A stretch of 64,000 nucleotides of DNA from Candidatus Aegiribacteria sp. MLS_C. Lineage in GTDB: Bacteria > Fermentibacterota > Fermentibacteria > Fermentibacterales > JCC-6. How positions within the stretch are numbered: position 1 is the first letter of the stretch; each line of letters opens with the position of its first letter. This document shows, piece by piece, positions 28,080 through 35,746 of this stretch. The notes below the pieces were generated by a model that saw nothing but the letters and a program-made list of their open reading frames with translations, was not told the DNA's origin and made no database searches. The stretch lies in assembly GCA_002030045.1 (NCBI GenBank), contig LQBI01000032.1, positions 1 to 64,000 on the forward strand. Reading direction: 5' to 3'. Made by a program: the position numbers and the translations under genes.

Positions 28080-28724
28080 TCAACCTCCAAGTCCGGCGAA
28101 GCCAAGGAAGGCTATGGACATGACCCCGGCGACGAGGAAGGCCACCGGCTTCCCCTTCAGCGCGGGAGGTACGTCGGCGAGTTCGAGCCTCTGCCTGAGC
28201 CCTGCCATGAGCACCAGTGCCAGGGTGAAGCCTATGCCTGCAGCGATGGCGTTAACCAGCGAATATCCGAGGCTGTACTTCTCGTCTATGTTCAGCACCG
28301 CCACACCAAGTATCGCGCAGTTCGTGGTGATGAGCGGAAGGAAGATGCCCAGCGCCTGGTAGAGGGCGGGGCTGAACTTCTGCAGTATCATCTCCACCAG
28401 CTGCACCAGGGAGGCTATGATGAGAATGAAGGCTATGGTCCTGAGATATGTGAGTTCCATGGGGACAAGCAGGAGGTTGTAAACCGTCCAGGAACCCAGT
28501 GTGGCAAGGGTCATGACGAAGATGACAGCGGCCCCCATGCCGAGGGCCGAATCAAGCTGCTTCGAGACCCCGAGGAAGGGACATATCCCAAGGAACCTGG
28601 ACAGAACGAAGTTGTTGACGAAGATGGCGGCTATGATGATCGCCATCATCCTACCCAGGTCGAACCCGCCGTTCCCGGTTTCCGGGGCGGAAATAAGGAT
28701 CGAGAGAAGTGCCGACCCGCTCAT
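28080..28724 (-). CDS. rnfA: Rnf complex membrane subunit RnfA
   Basis: Integral membrane subunit of the Rnf pump, 214 residues with six membrane segments. The segment [18 protein letters not shown] and the alternating RnfA/E pattern (second half [20 protein letters not shown], a 20-residue stretch) are typical. RnfA and RnfE are homologues with inverted topology and share a half-membrane [2Fe-2S] cluster bound by cysteines in the CPFLG motifs. The ATG at 28724 overlaps the rnfE stop (TGATG). Confidence 0.95.
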   Translation of the reverse strand: MSGSALLSILISAPETGNGGFDLGRMMAIIIAAIFVNNFVLSRFLGICPFLGVSKQLDSALGMGAAVIFVMTLATLGSWTVYNLLLVPMELTYLRTIAFILIIASLVQLVEMILQKFSPALYQALGIFLPLITTNCAILGVAVLNIDEKYSLGYSLVNAIAAGIGFTLALVLMAGLRQRLELADVPPALKGKPVAFLVAGVMSIAFLGFAGLGG

Positions 28725-29332
28725 CACCTACCACCCCCTCTCCGTTTCTCGAGTATGCTGAAGAATCCAAGGATGAACCCGAGGAGTATGAAGGCTCCCG
28801 GAGCCAGTATCGCTATGAGGAGCGGCTGGTTCCTGTAGGCTGTGCCCAGGATGCTGATGTTGAGCCATGTGCCGTTGCCCAGGAGTTCCCTGAAAGACGC
28901 CAGGACGATCATGGCGAGAGTGAAACCCACTCCCATGCCGACTGCATCCGCCACTGAGCTCATGACCGGGTGCCTGTTGGCGAATCCCTCGGCCCTTCCC
29001 AGTATGATGCAGTTCACCACGATGAGCGGAATGAAGATGCCCAGGCTCCTGTGGAGATCTGGCACGTATGCGTTCATGACCATGTCCACGAGCGTTACGA
29101 AGGTTGCTATGATCACTATGTAGCATGGGATCCTTACCTTCGACGGTATGAGGTTGCGGAGAAGCGACACCAGGAAGTTGGAGCAGATCAGAACGAAGGT
29201 GGCCGCGGCTCCCATTCCGATGGCGTTCTCCACTGAGGTGGTGACCGCCAGGAAAGGGCACATGCCCAGCGCCAGCTTGAAGATGGGGTTTTCCCTGTAG
29301 ATGCCTCTGGTCAGGTCCTTCATCAGGCTCAT
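28724..29332 (-). CDS. rnfE: Rnf complex membrane subunit RnfE
   Basis: Membrane subunit, 202 residues, six membrane segments. It begins with the RnfE pattern RGIYRENPIFKLALGMCPFLA. The cysteine in MCPFLA and a later one (FVLICSNF) are placed to bind the shared Fe-S cluster with RnfA. The C-terminus is short and basic (EKRRGGGR). GGAGGGAACGA precedes the ATG, which overlaps the rnfG stop. Confidence 0.95.
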   Translation of the reverse strand: MSLMKDLTRGIYRENPIFKLALGMCPFLAVTTSVENAIGMGAAATFVLICSNFLVSLLRNLIPSKVRIPCYIVIIATFVTLVDMVMNAYVPDLHRSLGIFIPLIVVNCIILGRAEGFANRHPVMSSVADAVGMGVGFTLAMIVLASFRELLGNGTWLNISILGTAYRNQPLLIAILAPGAFILLGFILGFFSILEKRRGGGR

Positions 29333-30048
29333 TCGTTCCCTCCTTCCGCTGCCGTCGAATCAGTATCCGCAGTTCCTGTTACATCGTTGCCGGCAGAACT
29401 CCCGACGTCATCGCAAGGTGGCTGCTGCGGGAGATCCTCATCGCCGGTCAATGCCCCGGGGGCGAAGAGTCCCGCCTCCTCCATGGCCTCAAGGCCTTCA
29501 CGCACGGAGTTTGTAACCGCCCTGGAGGTGATGGTACTGCCGGTTATGGCATCGATCTCTCCCCCGTCCTTTGCCAGGAGGATTCCGACGGAACCCCTTC
29601 CGGTGAAGCTGCCGATCAGTTTCGAGGGATCTGTGACGTTCGCACCCAGACCCGGTGTCTCCTGCTGGTAGAGTATTGTGGTGCCGGCTATCCTGCCCTG
29701 CATGTCGGCCGCCACCATGGTCTGTACCGTGCTGGAGTAACCCTTACCGTAGGCTATGAACACGTAGCCCACGCCGGAGGTGTCCGGCGGCACCGAAACC
29801 TTCACGACCCGAAGAAAGCTGTCCACTGAGTAATAGGGATTGGGAAGCCCGGACACAGTCAGCGAATCGAACCTCAGGCTGTCGCCGGGACTGAGGTTAC
29901 CGGCGACCTGGCGCATCGCCTCCTGCTTCTCCATCTCCTTCTGTTCCGCTATGATGGGGGCCGTCCTGCTGTTGACCAGTCCAAGGGCGACGGCGGCGAC
30001 CAATGCCACCAGCATCAGGACCAGTCCCAGTTTTAGCATTTCAGCCAT
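29329..30048 (-). CDS. rnfG: Rnf complex flavin subunit RnfG
   Basis: Membrane-anchored subunit with covalently bound FMN on the outer side. The protein has 239 residues. One N-terminal membrane segment is followed by the FMN domain. The flavin-attachment motif reads DAITGSTITSRAV (consensus S/TGAT; here TGST), so FMN should be linked to the Thr of TGST. The last 40 residues are acidic and rich in Thr, Asp and Gly, beyond the usual end of the family. It overlaps rnfD by eight bases. Confidence 0.93.
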   Translation of the reverse strand: MAEMLKLGLVLMLVALVAAVALGLVNSRTAPIIAEQKEMEKQEAMRQVAGNLSPGDSLRFDSLTVSGLPNPYYSVDSFLRVVKVSVPPDTSGVGYVFIAYGKGYSSTVQTMVAADMQGRIAGTTILYQQETPGLGANVTDPSKLIGSFTGRGSVGILLAKDGGEIDAITGSTITSRAVTNSVREGLEAMEEAGLFAPGALTGDEDLPQQPPCDDVGSSAGNDVTGTADTDSTAAEGGNE

Positions 30049-31171
30049 TGTCCTTCACCTCCCCGAAGATCCTGGGTCTCGTGTACCTGTCGATAAGGGG
30101 CGTGGTCAGGTTCATGAGAAGTATGGAATAGGAGCAACCCTCGGGGTAACCTCCCCATCTGCGGATCACCATGGTGATGAGACCGGCCCCGATTCCGAAG
30201 ATGATCCTTCCCTTCGGGGTCACCGGCGTGGTAACCATGTCGGATACCATGAATATTCCTCCCAGCACCACTCCTCCCGAGAGAACGTGAAAGAGCGGGT
30301 CCCCATCGAACCATCCGCTCCCTCCGAAAGCCCAGGCGAACAGGGCCACCGTCCCCAGGTAGCTGAGAGGTAGCCTCAGCTCCAGCACCCTTCTTATGAC
30401 AAGATAGATGCCTCCGACGAAAAGGAGTATAACCGAAGTCTCTCCCAGGCATCCGCCCCTTCTGCCTATCAGAAGGTTCTCGTAGGTGGCTGCGCTGTAG
30501 AGGGCGCTTCGAATGGCATCGGCCCTCTCCTCCAGCATGCCTGCTTCCTGGAGGTCGCCATCCTGTCTGGCGATCCCGGCGCTGCCATCCAGGTCGAAGG
30601 ACTGCTTCAGGACATTCAGGGGAGTCGCTCCCGATATTGCGTCCGCCTGAGGGACCGCCGCAATTTCCACTGCGGGTATCCCATGGGTGTCGAAGACGTT
30701 ACTGTCGCCAAAGCGCCACTGCTCGGGAGCCGTCCATCCGGCGGTCATCAGGACAGGGAAACTTGCTACCAGGAACGCCCTGCCAAGCAGTGCTGGATTG
30801 ACGATGTTGTGGCCGAGACCCCCGAAGGCCTGTTTGCCAACTACTATGGCAAAGGCGGATCCCAGTACCGGCAGCCAGAAGGGCACTCCGGGGGGGAGGT
30901 TGAATGCAAGGAGCATGCCGGTCACCATGGCGCTTCCGTCCAGGGCGAAACTCACCGGTCGCTTCATGAACTTCAGGCAGAGGTACTCCGCCATCACTGC
31001 GGTGGCGGTGCTCACCAGGACTATGAGGAACGCCCCGGGTCCGAAGAACCACGTAGCCGCCGCCAGGGCGGGAAGCAGTGCGATGATCACGTCGAACATG
31101 ATCTTGCGCGTAGTCTGGTTCGAGATGACGTGAGGTGACATCGCCAGCTCGAACCTTCTCGGTCCGGACAT
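30041..31171 (-). CDS. rnfD: Rnf complex membrane flavin subunit RnfD
   Basis: Membrane subunit with covalent FMN, related to NqrB. The protein has 376 residues and about ten membrane segments. The flavin motif is ISGATPLNVL. The sequences SPHVISNQTTRKIM at the N-terminus and PALLGRAFLVASFP mid-protein are family hallmarks. The ATG at 31171 overlaps the rnfC stop (TGATG) with AAGGAG five bases upstream; longer frames lie inside rnfC. Confidence 0.95.
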   Translation of the reverse strand: MSGPRRFELAMSPHVISNQTTRKIMFDVIIALLPALAAATWFFGPGAFLIVLVSTATAVMAEYLCLKFMKRPVSFALDGSAMVTGMLLAFNLPPGVPFWLPVLGSAFAIVVGKQAFGGLGHNIVNPALLGRAFLVASFPVLMTAGWTAPEQWRFGDSNVFDTHGIPAVEIAAVPQADAISGATPLNVLKQSFDLDGSAGIARQDGDLQEAGMLEERADAIRSALYSAATYENLLIGRRGGCLGETSVILLFVGGIYLVIRRVLELRLPLSYLGTVALFAWAFGGSGWFDGDPLFHVLSGGVVLGGIFMVSDMVTTPVTPKGRIIFGIGAGLITMVIRRWGGYPEGCSYSILLMNLTTPLIDRYTRPRIFGEVKDNG

Positions 31172-32478
31172 CACGACTCCTTCCCCCTGGCCCTTATGGC
31201 GTCCTGGGCCTTCTTGATGTAATGGACCAGGTACCTGCCTGAAGGGCATACGTAGCTGCAGGTGCCGCAGGCCATGCAGTTGAGGGCACCGAACTCCTCT
31301 GCCATGTCCCATCTCCCGTTCTCCGCCGCAAGGGCGATGAGATTTGGAGTGAGCCTCAGAGGACAGGCGTCGACACACTTCCCGCACCTGATGCAGGGAC
31401 CCTCGGACACGTCCCTCGCTTCCGAAGAGGTGAGGGCAAGCACGCCGCTGGTCCCCTTTGTGACCGGCACTTCATCGGTGTAAAGCGAGATGCCCATCAT
31501 CGGACCTCCGCTGATGAGCCTCTCCACATCTTCCGTGTAGCCTCCGGATGCCTCGATCAGGACCGAGAAGGGTGTACCCACACTGGTGTCGTAGTTCCCC
31601 GGGGAAGCCACCCCCCTGCCCGTGACCGTAACTATTCTCCTCAGGGAGGGCTCCCCGTCCCGCACGGCGCGTGCCACGGCAACTGCCGTACCCACGTTCT
31701 GAACTACAACACCTATGTCCATGGGAAGCCCTCCTGCCGGTACTTCTCGGCCGGTAGCCGCATCGATCAGCTGTTTCTCGGCCCCCTGCGGATATCTGAC
31801 CTTCAGGGGGAGGACGGTGCAGCCCTTCTTCTCCATGAGTTCGATGGCGTCCGGCTTGTTCTCCTCTATGCCGACGAGGTATCTGTCAACGCCGAGGCAA
31901 TAGGCCAGTATCTCCATTCCGAGCTTGATATCCTCAGGGTTCTCGAGCATCAGGCGATGATCGGCCGTCAGATAAGGTTCGCACTCCACGCCGTTTATCA
32001 CAAGGGTATCGATGCACTTGCCTGGAGGCGGTGAGAGCTTTACATAGGTGGGAAAGCTGGCCCCGCCCATGCCGCACACACCCGCCAGCCTGATCCTCTC
32101 CACAAGCTCCTCGGGAGAATGGGCGGTATGGTCGCTCCAGGGCTCGAATACCTGTCCTCCATCCTCTGACTCGGTCTCGATGATCACTGCGGGTCCGGTG
32201 CGCCTGTGAGGCATGGGAGCATCCTCCACCGCACTGACCGTGCCGTTCACCGGTGAATGGGTGGGGAGGCTTATGAAGCCGTTCTGAGACCCTATCTCCT
32301 GCCCTCGCTCCACTCTGTCACCCTTGGCCACAATGGGGTTCGACGGTGCGCCCAGGTGCTGGCAGAGTGGCACGACAACCAGCTCAGGTGCCGGTATCCT
32401 CCGTATGGCGCACCCCGAAGAGAGGTTCTTGCTCCCGGGAGGATGAGTACCTCCCCTGAAAGTCCTGGCCTTGGTCAT
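31171..32478 (-). CDS. rnfC: Rnf complex NADH-binding subunit RnfC
   Basis: Peripheral subunit that reduces NAD+. The protein has 435 residues. The N-terminal barrel (RGGTHPPGSK, then GDRVERGQEIG) is followed by the nucleotide/FMN domain with GMGGASFPTYVK and NGVECEPYLTAD. Two C-terminal [4Fe-4S] motifs are CIRCGKCVDACP and CMACGTCSYVCP. The ATG at 32478 is preceded by AGGAGG three bases upstream; a TTG at 32511 would add 11 residues without a site. It is the first gene of the rnf-sel operon. Confidence 0.95.
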   Translation of the reverse strand: MTKARTFRGGTHPPGSKNLSSGCAIRRIPAPELVVVPLCQHLGAPSNPIVAKGDRVERGQEIGSQNGFISLPTHSPVNGTVSAVEDAPMPHRRTGPAVIIETESEDGGQVFEPWSDHTAHSPEELVERIRLAGVCGMGGASFPTYVKLSPPPGKCIDTLVINGVECEPYLTADHRLMLENPEDIKLGMEILAYCLGVDRYLVGIEENKPDAIELMEKKGCTVLPLKVRYPQGAEKQLIDAATGREVPAGGLPMDIGVVVQNVGTAVAVARAVRDGEPSLRRIVTVTGRGVASPGNYDTSVGTPFSVLIEASGGYTEDVERLISGGPMMGISLYTDEVPVTKGTSGVLALTSSEARDVSEGPCIRCGKCVDACPLRLTPNLIALAAENGRWDMAEEFGALNCMACGTCSYVCPSGRYLVHYIKKAQDAIRARGKES

Positions 32479-32559
32479 GTGCCTCCTCGGTTTTCTGTTG
32501 GCTTTCGGCAATAGTATGAGATCAATGTCTGCAGGAACGGAAGCCGACGGAAGCCGGCA

Positions 32560-33009
32560 TCACTTCAGCAGCCTGTCCAGCTCTTCCTTGAACTGGGATA
32601 CGTCCTTGAATTTCCTGTATACGCTGGCGAACCTCACGTAGGCCACCTGGTCCACCTGGTGAAGGTACTCCATCACGCACTCCCCGATGAATCTGACCGA
32701 CACTTCCTCAGGGAACTCCTCGGTTATTCGGGCTATGACCCTGTCCACAAGGTCCCTCAGGTCCTCGGCGGATACAGGTCTCTTCTCGCATGCCCTGTCG
32801 ATGCCCTTCTCCAGCTTCTGCCTGTCGAAGGGTTCACGGCGGCCGTCGTTCTTGACAACCACCGGGAATGACTGCTCGATATACTCGTATGTGGTGAACC
32901 GGTAGCCGCACTCGGCGCACTCCCTGCGGCGCCTCGTGGCCTCGCCGTCCCGCACGGTACGGGAATCGATGACCCTGTCATCCATGCCTGAACAGCGGGG
33001 ACATTTCAT
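32560..33009 (-). CDS. nrdR: transcriptional repressor NrdR
   Basis: Nucleotide-sensing repressor of ribonucleotide reductase genes. The protein has 149 residues. The N-terminal zinc ribbon has CPRC at residues 3-6 and CAEC near 31-34, followed by the family stretch GYRFTTYEYIE. The ATP-cone domain follows (VVKNDGRREPFDRQKLEKGI). The start has GGAG eight bases upstream. No ribonucleotide reductase gene is nearby. It may share transcription with rnfC 82 bases downstream. Confidence 0.97.
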   Translation of the reverse strand: MKCPRCSGMDDRVIDSRTVRDGEATRRRRECAECGYRFTTYEYIEQSFPVVVKNDGRREPFDRQKLEKGIDRACEKRPVSAEDLRDLVDRVIARITEEFPEEVSVRFIGECVMEYLHQVDQVAYVRFASVYRKFKDVSQFKEELDRLLK

Positions 33010-33096
33010 GGCTCAACTCCATTTGAGGCTGTCGGGTCAATTCGGAATTCGGTACCCACCGAGCTGTACAAGTAAGGAGAATAATAGTAAATATCC

Positions 33097-33125
33097 TTGA
33101 CGAGGTACACCGGTATCCTTAGAAT
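33097..33125 (+). promoter_or_regulatory. promoter of the tRNA-His/tRNA-Lys unit
   Basis: TTGACG (33097-33102, five of six), 17-base spacer and TAGAAT (33120-33125, five of six) on the plus strand. The start would fall about seven bases before tRNA-His. Confidence 0.75.
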
Positions 33126-33139
33126 CAGCGGGTTCCTGC

Positions 33140-33216
33140 GGTGGGAGTAGTTCAGTTGGTAGAGCCCCTGACTGTGGATCAGGTGGTCGCCGGTTCAAGT
33201 CCGGTCTCCCACCCCA
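33140..33216 (+). tRNA. tRNA-His (anticodon GTG)
   Basis: Full cloverleaf: acceptor GTGGGAG/CTCCCAC, anticodon stem CCTGA/TCAGG with loop CTGTGGA, T arm with GGTTCAAGTCC. The extra G(-1) at 33140 opposite C73 is typical for tRNA-His. CCA is encoded at 33214-33216. Confidence 0.96.
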
Positions 33217-33221
33217 TCAAT

Positions 33222-33297
33222 GCGCCTCTAGCTCAACTGGCAGAGCAACGGACTCTTAATCCGTAGGTTCCGGGTTCGATTCCCGGGGGGCGTACCA
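33222..33297 (+). tRNA. tRNA-Lys (anticodon CTT)
   Basis: Cloverleaf with acceptor GCGCCTC/GGGGCGT (G-T at the first pair), anticodon stem ACGGA/TCCGT and loop CTCTTAA, T arm GGGTTCGATTCCC. CCA is encoded. It lies five bases after tRNA-His and is followed after three bases by the first hairpin array. Confidence 0.96.
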
Positions 33298-33300
33298 TGG

Positions 33301-33481
33301 CTGAATAAGGGGACGTGAGGTGATTCCTCCGTCCCCTTATTCAGCTTGCAGTTTGCGGAACAAACTGAGGGCCGTTGAGACGTGAGGTGATTCCTCCGTC
33401 CCCTTGTTCAGCTTGCAGTTTGCGGAACAAACTGAGGGCCGTTGAGACGTGAGGTGATTCCTCCGTCCCCTTGTTCAGCTT
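33301..33481 (+). repeat. 67-bp two-hairpin repeat array 1, behind tRNA-Lys
   Basis: Three copies of the core GACGTGAGGTGATTCCTCC begin at 33312, 33379 and 33446, exactly 67 bases apart. The first copy forms a long hairpin with a perfect 15-bp outer stem (33301-33315 with 33330-33344) and an inner GAGG/CCTC stem. The second hairpin of each unit is CAGTTTG, loop CGGAA, CAAACTG (33349-33367). No reading frame is maintained and there is no T run. Confidence 0.85.
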
Positions 33482-33556
33482 GGGCTGATATGATCCGGGT
33501 TCTCATGTATATTCCTCTTCAGAACGATACGTTCGCATTCGAAATACTGACACGGT
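33482..33556 (+). other. spacer between hairpin array 1 and tRNA-Arg
   Basis: Unique sequence with no gene. It should hold any separate promoter for tRNA-Arg, but no good -35/-10 pair was seen, so tRNA-Arg may be co-transcribed with the two tRNAs upstream. Confidence 0.4.
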
Positions 33557-33633
33557 GCGCCCGTAGCTCAGCTGGATAGAGCAGCGGACTTCTAATCCGC
33601 AGGCCACAGGTTCGAATCCTGTCGGGCGTACCA
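33557..33633 (+). tRNA. tRNA-Arg (anticodon TCT)
   Basis: Cloverleaf with acceptor GCGCCCG/CGGGCGT, anticodon stem GCGGA/TCCGC and loop CTTCTAA, T arm AGGTTCGAATCCT. CCA is encoded at 33631-33633. The second hairpin array starts three bases later. Confidence 0.96.
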
Positions 33634-33635
33634 TG

Positions 33636-33745
33636 TTGAATAAGGGGACGTGAGGTGATTCCTCCGTCCCCTTGTTCAGCTTGCAGTTTGCGGGGCAAAC
33701 TGAGGGCCGTTGAGACGTGAGGTGATTCCTCCGTCCCCTATTCAG
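33636..33745 (+). repeat. 67-bp two-hairpin repeat array 2, behind tRNA-Arg
   Basis: Two copies of the same core begin at 33647 and 33714, again 67 bases apart. The 5' side TGAATAAGGGGACG matches array 1. Differences keep the stems: a G-T pair replaces A-T in the outer stem and the loop of the second hairpin is CGGGG instead of CGGAA. The join to the tRNA (CCATG, then two bases, then TGAATAAGG) is nearly the same as behind tRNA-Lys. Confidence 0.85.
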
Positions 33746-33850
33746 TGTCGTTCACCAGGGGTCGTACGGTCGGTCGCCAGGGATACCTGGTCTTCTATAA
33801 GAAGCAAGTTCTGTGGACCTGTTCTCCTCGACGGGTGGAGATAGGACCCC

Positions 33851-35317
33851 TCAGCGAAGGACGACCAGCCTCCTGCAGGTGGTTCCGGCCGATGACCTTG
33901 CCGTAAGAGTGTAAACACCATCCGGCAGGGAGCTTCCGGCATCGTCGGTCACATTCCAGTTTATCGCATGTGTCCCAGGGGCGAGTACCGTTGCCGGCTG
34001 TGCCACCAGACGACCGCTCAGATCGAATACATCTATCGAGACGGCTTCGCCGCAGGAAAGGGATACCGTTACATAACCGCCCTCGGTGCATGGATTGGGG
34101 TAGCACGTTATTTCCGGAGGCGCGCCGGGTGAAGGGTCCTCTTGGTGAGCCACCCCTTCGTCTGTCACCATGAACTTCATCAGCAGGACGTCCCAGCCGT
34201 CGGCGCCGGTGTTTATGGTGCCGGTCATGAGATAGGTATCCTCCTCCAGCTCCATTATCTCACCTGCCTTGTCGTACCCCGGCCCCCCCATCAGGCAGTC
34301 CCACTGGAAATCTCCCGCTGCATCGAGCTTCACCAGGTAGATGTCCGTTGAGTAATAATCGTACTGGTACCTGATACCCGCCATCAGGATGCCGCCGTCC
34401 GCGGTCAGTATCATGTCCCGAACAAACTCGTCATGGTCCGGCAGGCCGAAGCACTCTTCGAATATCAGATTGCCTTCGCAGTCGAATCTGCTCAGGAAGA
34501 AGTCGTAGTCCTCGTTCTGGTCCCTGTGGTTCCCTGAAGCGATGAAGGACCCGTCCGGCATTTCGAGAACACTGTTGTAGACATCAGAGCTTCCTGTTGA
34601 ATCGGGCAAGCCGTACCACTGATCTTCTCCGGACTCGTCCAGTTTCAGGGCAACGGCAGCGGGCTGCCAGTAGTTCGATCTCCCTCCTGTTATGAAACCG
34701 TCCGATGTCTCGCTTACGCAGTACTGGTAGGTGTAGCAGTTCAGAGCGCTTTCGCCAGGGTAGGTCTCCATGATTGTCGTTCCATCGTCATCGATGACCA
34801 GGAAGTACGCCTCGCAGCCGTAGCTGCCTCCGTGGTCGCCTGCCAGGGCAAAATAGCCGTCTGAAGTCCTGATCATGCTGCTGCAGTTAGTGTAGGCGAT
34901 AGAGGACCCCCAGTGCCTCCTGCTCCAGATGGGATCGCCGTACTGGTCTGTCTTTATGGTGTATATGTATCCAACCGTCATTTCGGACTCCGAGCCGGTG
35001 ATAAGGAACCCGCCGTCGGACGTCTCCTCGGCTGCTGCGGCAGCAAGATAGTACTCACCCTCGTAGACCGAATCCCAGTACAGATCGCCCGTACTGTCGG
35101 TCCTCACCATGTAGTAGAAAAGGTACGAACCTCCGAGGTCGGCGTTGCCCGCCAATATGTAGCCACCGTCCGCGCACTGCCGGAGGCTGATGCCCTCCTG
35201 GGCCATGGGGCCACCATAGGTTTTTATCCATACGGTATCTGCCTGGGCGGCCTGTGCGTCTGCCTGAAAGGTAATCATTATCGATAAGCTAAGAAGGGAA
35301 AAACTGATAAAACTCAT
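33851..35317 (-). CDS. secreted repeat protein with C-terminal FlgD/T9SS-like sorting domain
   Basis: Predicted exported protein of 488 residues. A signal peptide covers about 1-22. Six or more repeats of about 45-50 residues follow, each with a pattern like SDGGFLITGS, ADGGILMAG or PDGSFIASGN, a beta-propeller-like layout seen in secreted proteins of FCB-type bacteria. Residues from about 410 form a C-terminal domain beginning CYPNPC with IDVFDLSGRLV and ending RRLVVLR, the pattern of FlgD-like or type IX sorting domains. Function unknown. The ATG at 35317 has GAGG six bases upstream; a perfect TTGACA lies further upstream but no good -10. Confidence 0.75.
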   Translation of the reverse strand: MSFISFSLLSLSIMITFQADAQAAQADTVWIKTYGGPMAQEGISLRQCADGGYILAGNADLGGSYLFYYMVRTDSTGDLYWDSVYEGEYYLAAAAAEETSDGGFLITGSESEMTVGYIYTIKTDQYGDPIWSRRHWGSSIAYTNCSSMIRTSDGYFALAGDHGGSYGCEAYFLVIDDDGTTIMETYPGESALNCYTYQYCVSETSDGFITGGRSNYWQPAAVALKLDESGEDQWYGLPDSTGSSDVYNSVLEMPDGSFIASGNHRDQNEDYDFFLSRFDCEGNLIFEECFGLPDHDEFVRDMILTADGGILMAGIRYQYDYYSTDIYLVKLDAAGDFQWDCLMGGPGYDKAGEIMELEEDTYLMTGTINTGADGWDVLLMKFMVTDEGVAHQEDPSPGAPPEITCYPNPCTEGGYVTVSLSCGEAVSIDVFDLSGRLVAQPATVLAPGTHAINWNVTDDAGSSLPDGVYTLTARSSAGTTCRRLVVLR

Positions 35318-35746
35318 ATGAACCTCTCTATTTAGAAAATCCTGCATTTCGCAACGCATGTCAACACACCATTCCGCTCGGAAATGGAAGCCCGGCTTCC
35401 CGTCAATGCAGCCCACTCGGCTCCCAGTCTTGACAGAAGTACCCTAAGTCACCGGGAGTATCACCGGGGGTCGTCCTGTCATTACTGACAGGCCGTTACT
35501 TCGGGTCACTTAGGGATACACGGTCGTTATCGACCGACCGTTACTCATGGACACTTGCCCTATCGTATTCCCTTGGAATCACTCCCACCAAAGATATGTG
35601 GTCCAAAAACCCACCTCAGTCGTGGAGATAGAGCAGATATTCAGGAAGTGGAAAACCATGAAGGTGGGACGGAATTGATCAGTTCTCACTCATTGGCATT
35701 TTATTGTTACATTTTATAGTAATTGCTACAAAATAGTTGAAATAGT
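35318..35746. other. 429-base intergenic gap with structured segment
   Basis: No coding frame on either strand. 35442-35515 is enclosed by a 12-base inverted repeat (CCCTAAGTCACC and GGTCACTTAGGG, one mismatch) that contains a hairpin CCTGTC/GACAGG at 35475-35492. A second hairpin CGGTC/GACCG lies at 35521-35536. Both hairpins are followed by CCGTTACT. The part from about 35690 to 35750 is AT-rich and may hold a transcript end for the aminotransferase gene or a promoter. Confidence 0.6.

Noticed and set aside
23755-33009. tRNA-Sec gene or a selenoprotein gene with in-frame TGA near selA/selB
   Set aside because: All gaps here are short and show no tRNA-like fold of the long-armed type; no gene is interrupted by a single TGA.
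33301-33745. CRISPR array
   Set aside because: The period is regular, but the whole 67-base unit is repeated without unique spacers, and there are no cas genes.
35442-35536. SRP RNA, 6S RNA or RNase P RNA
   Set aside because: None of their conserved core sequences was found; length and folding do not fit.
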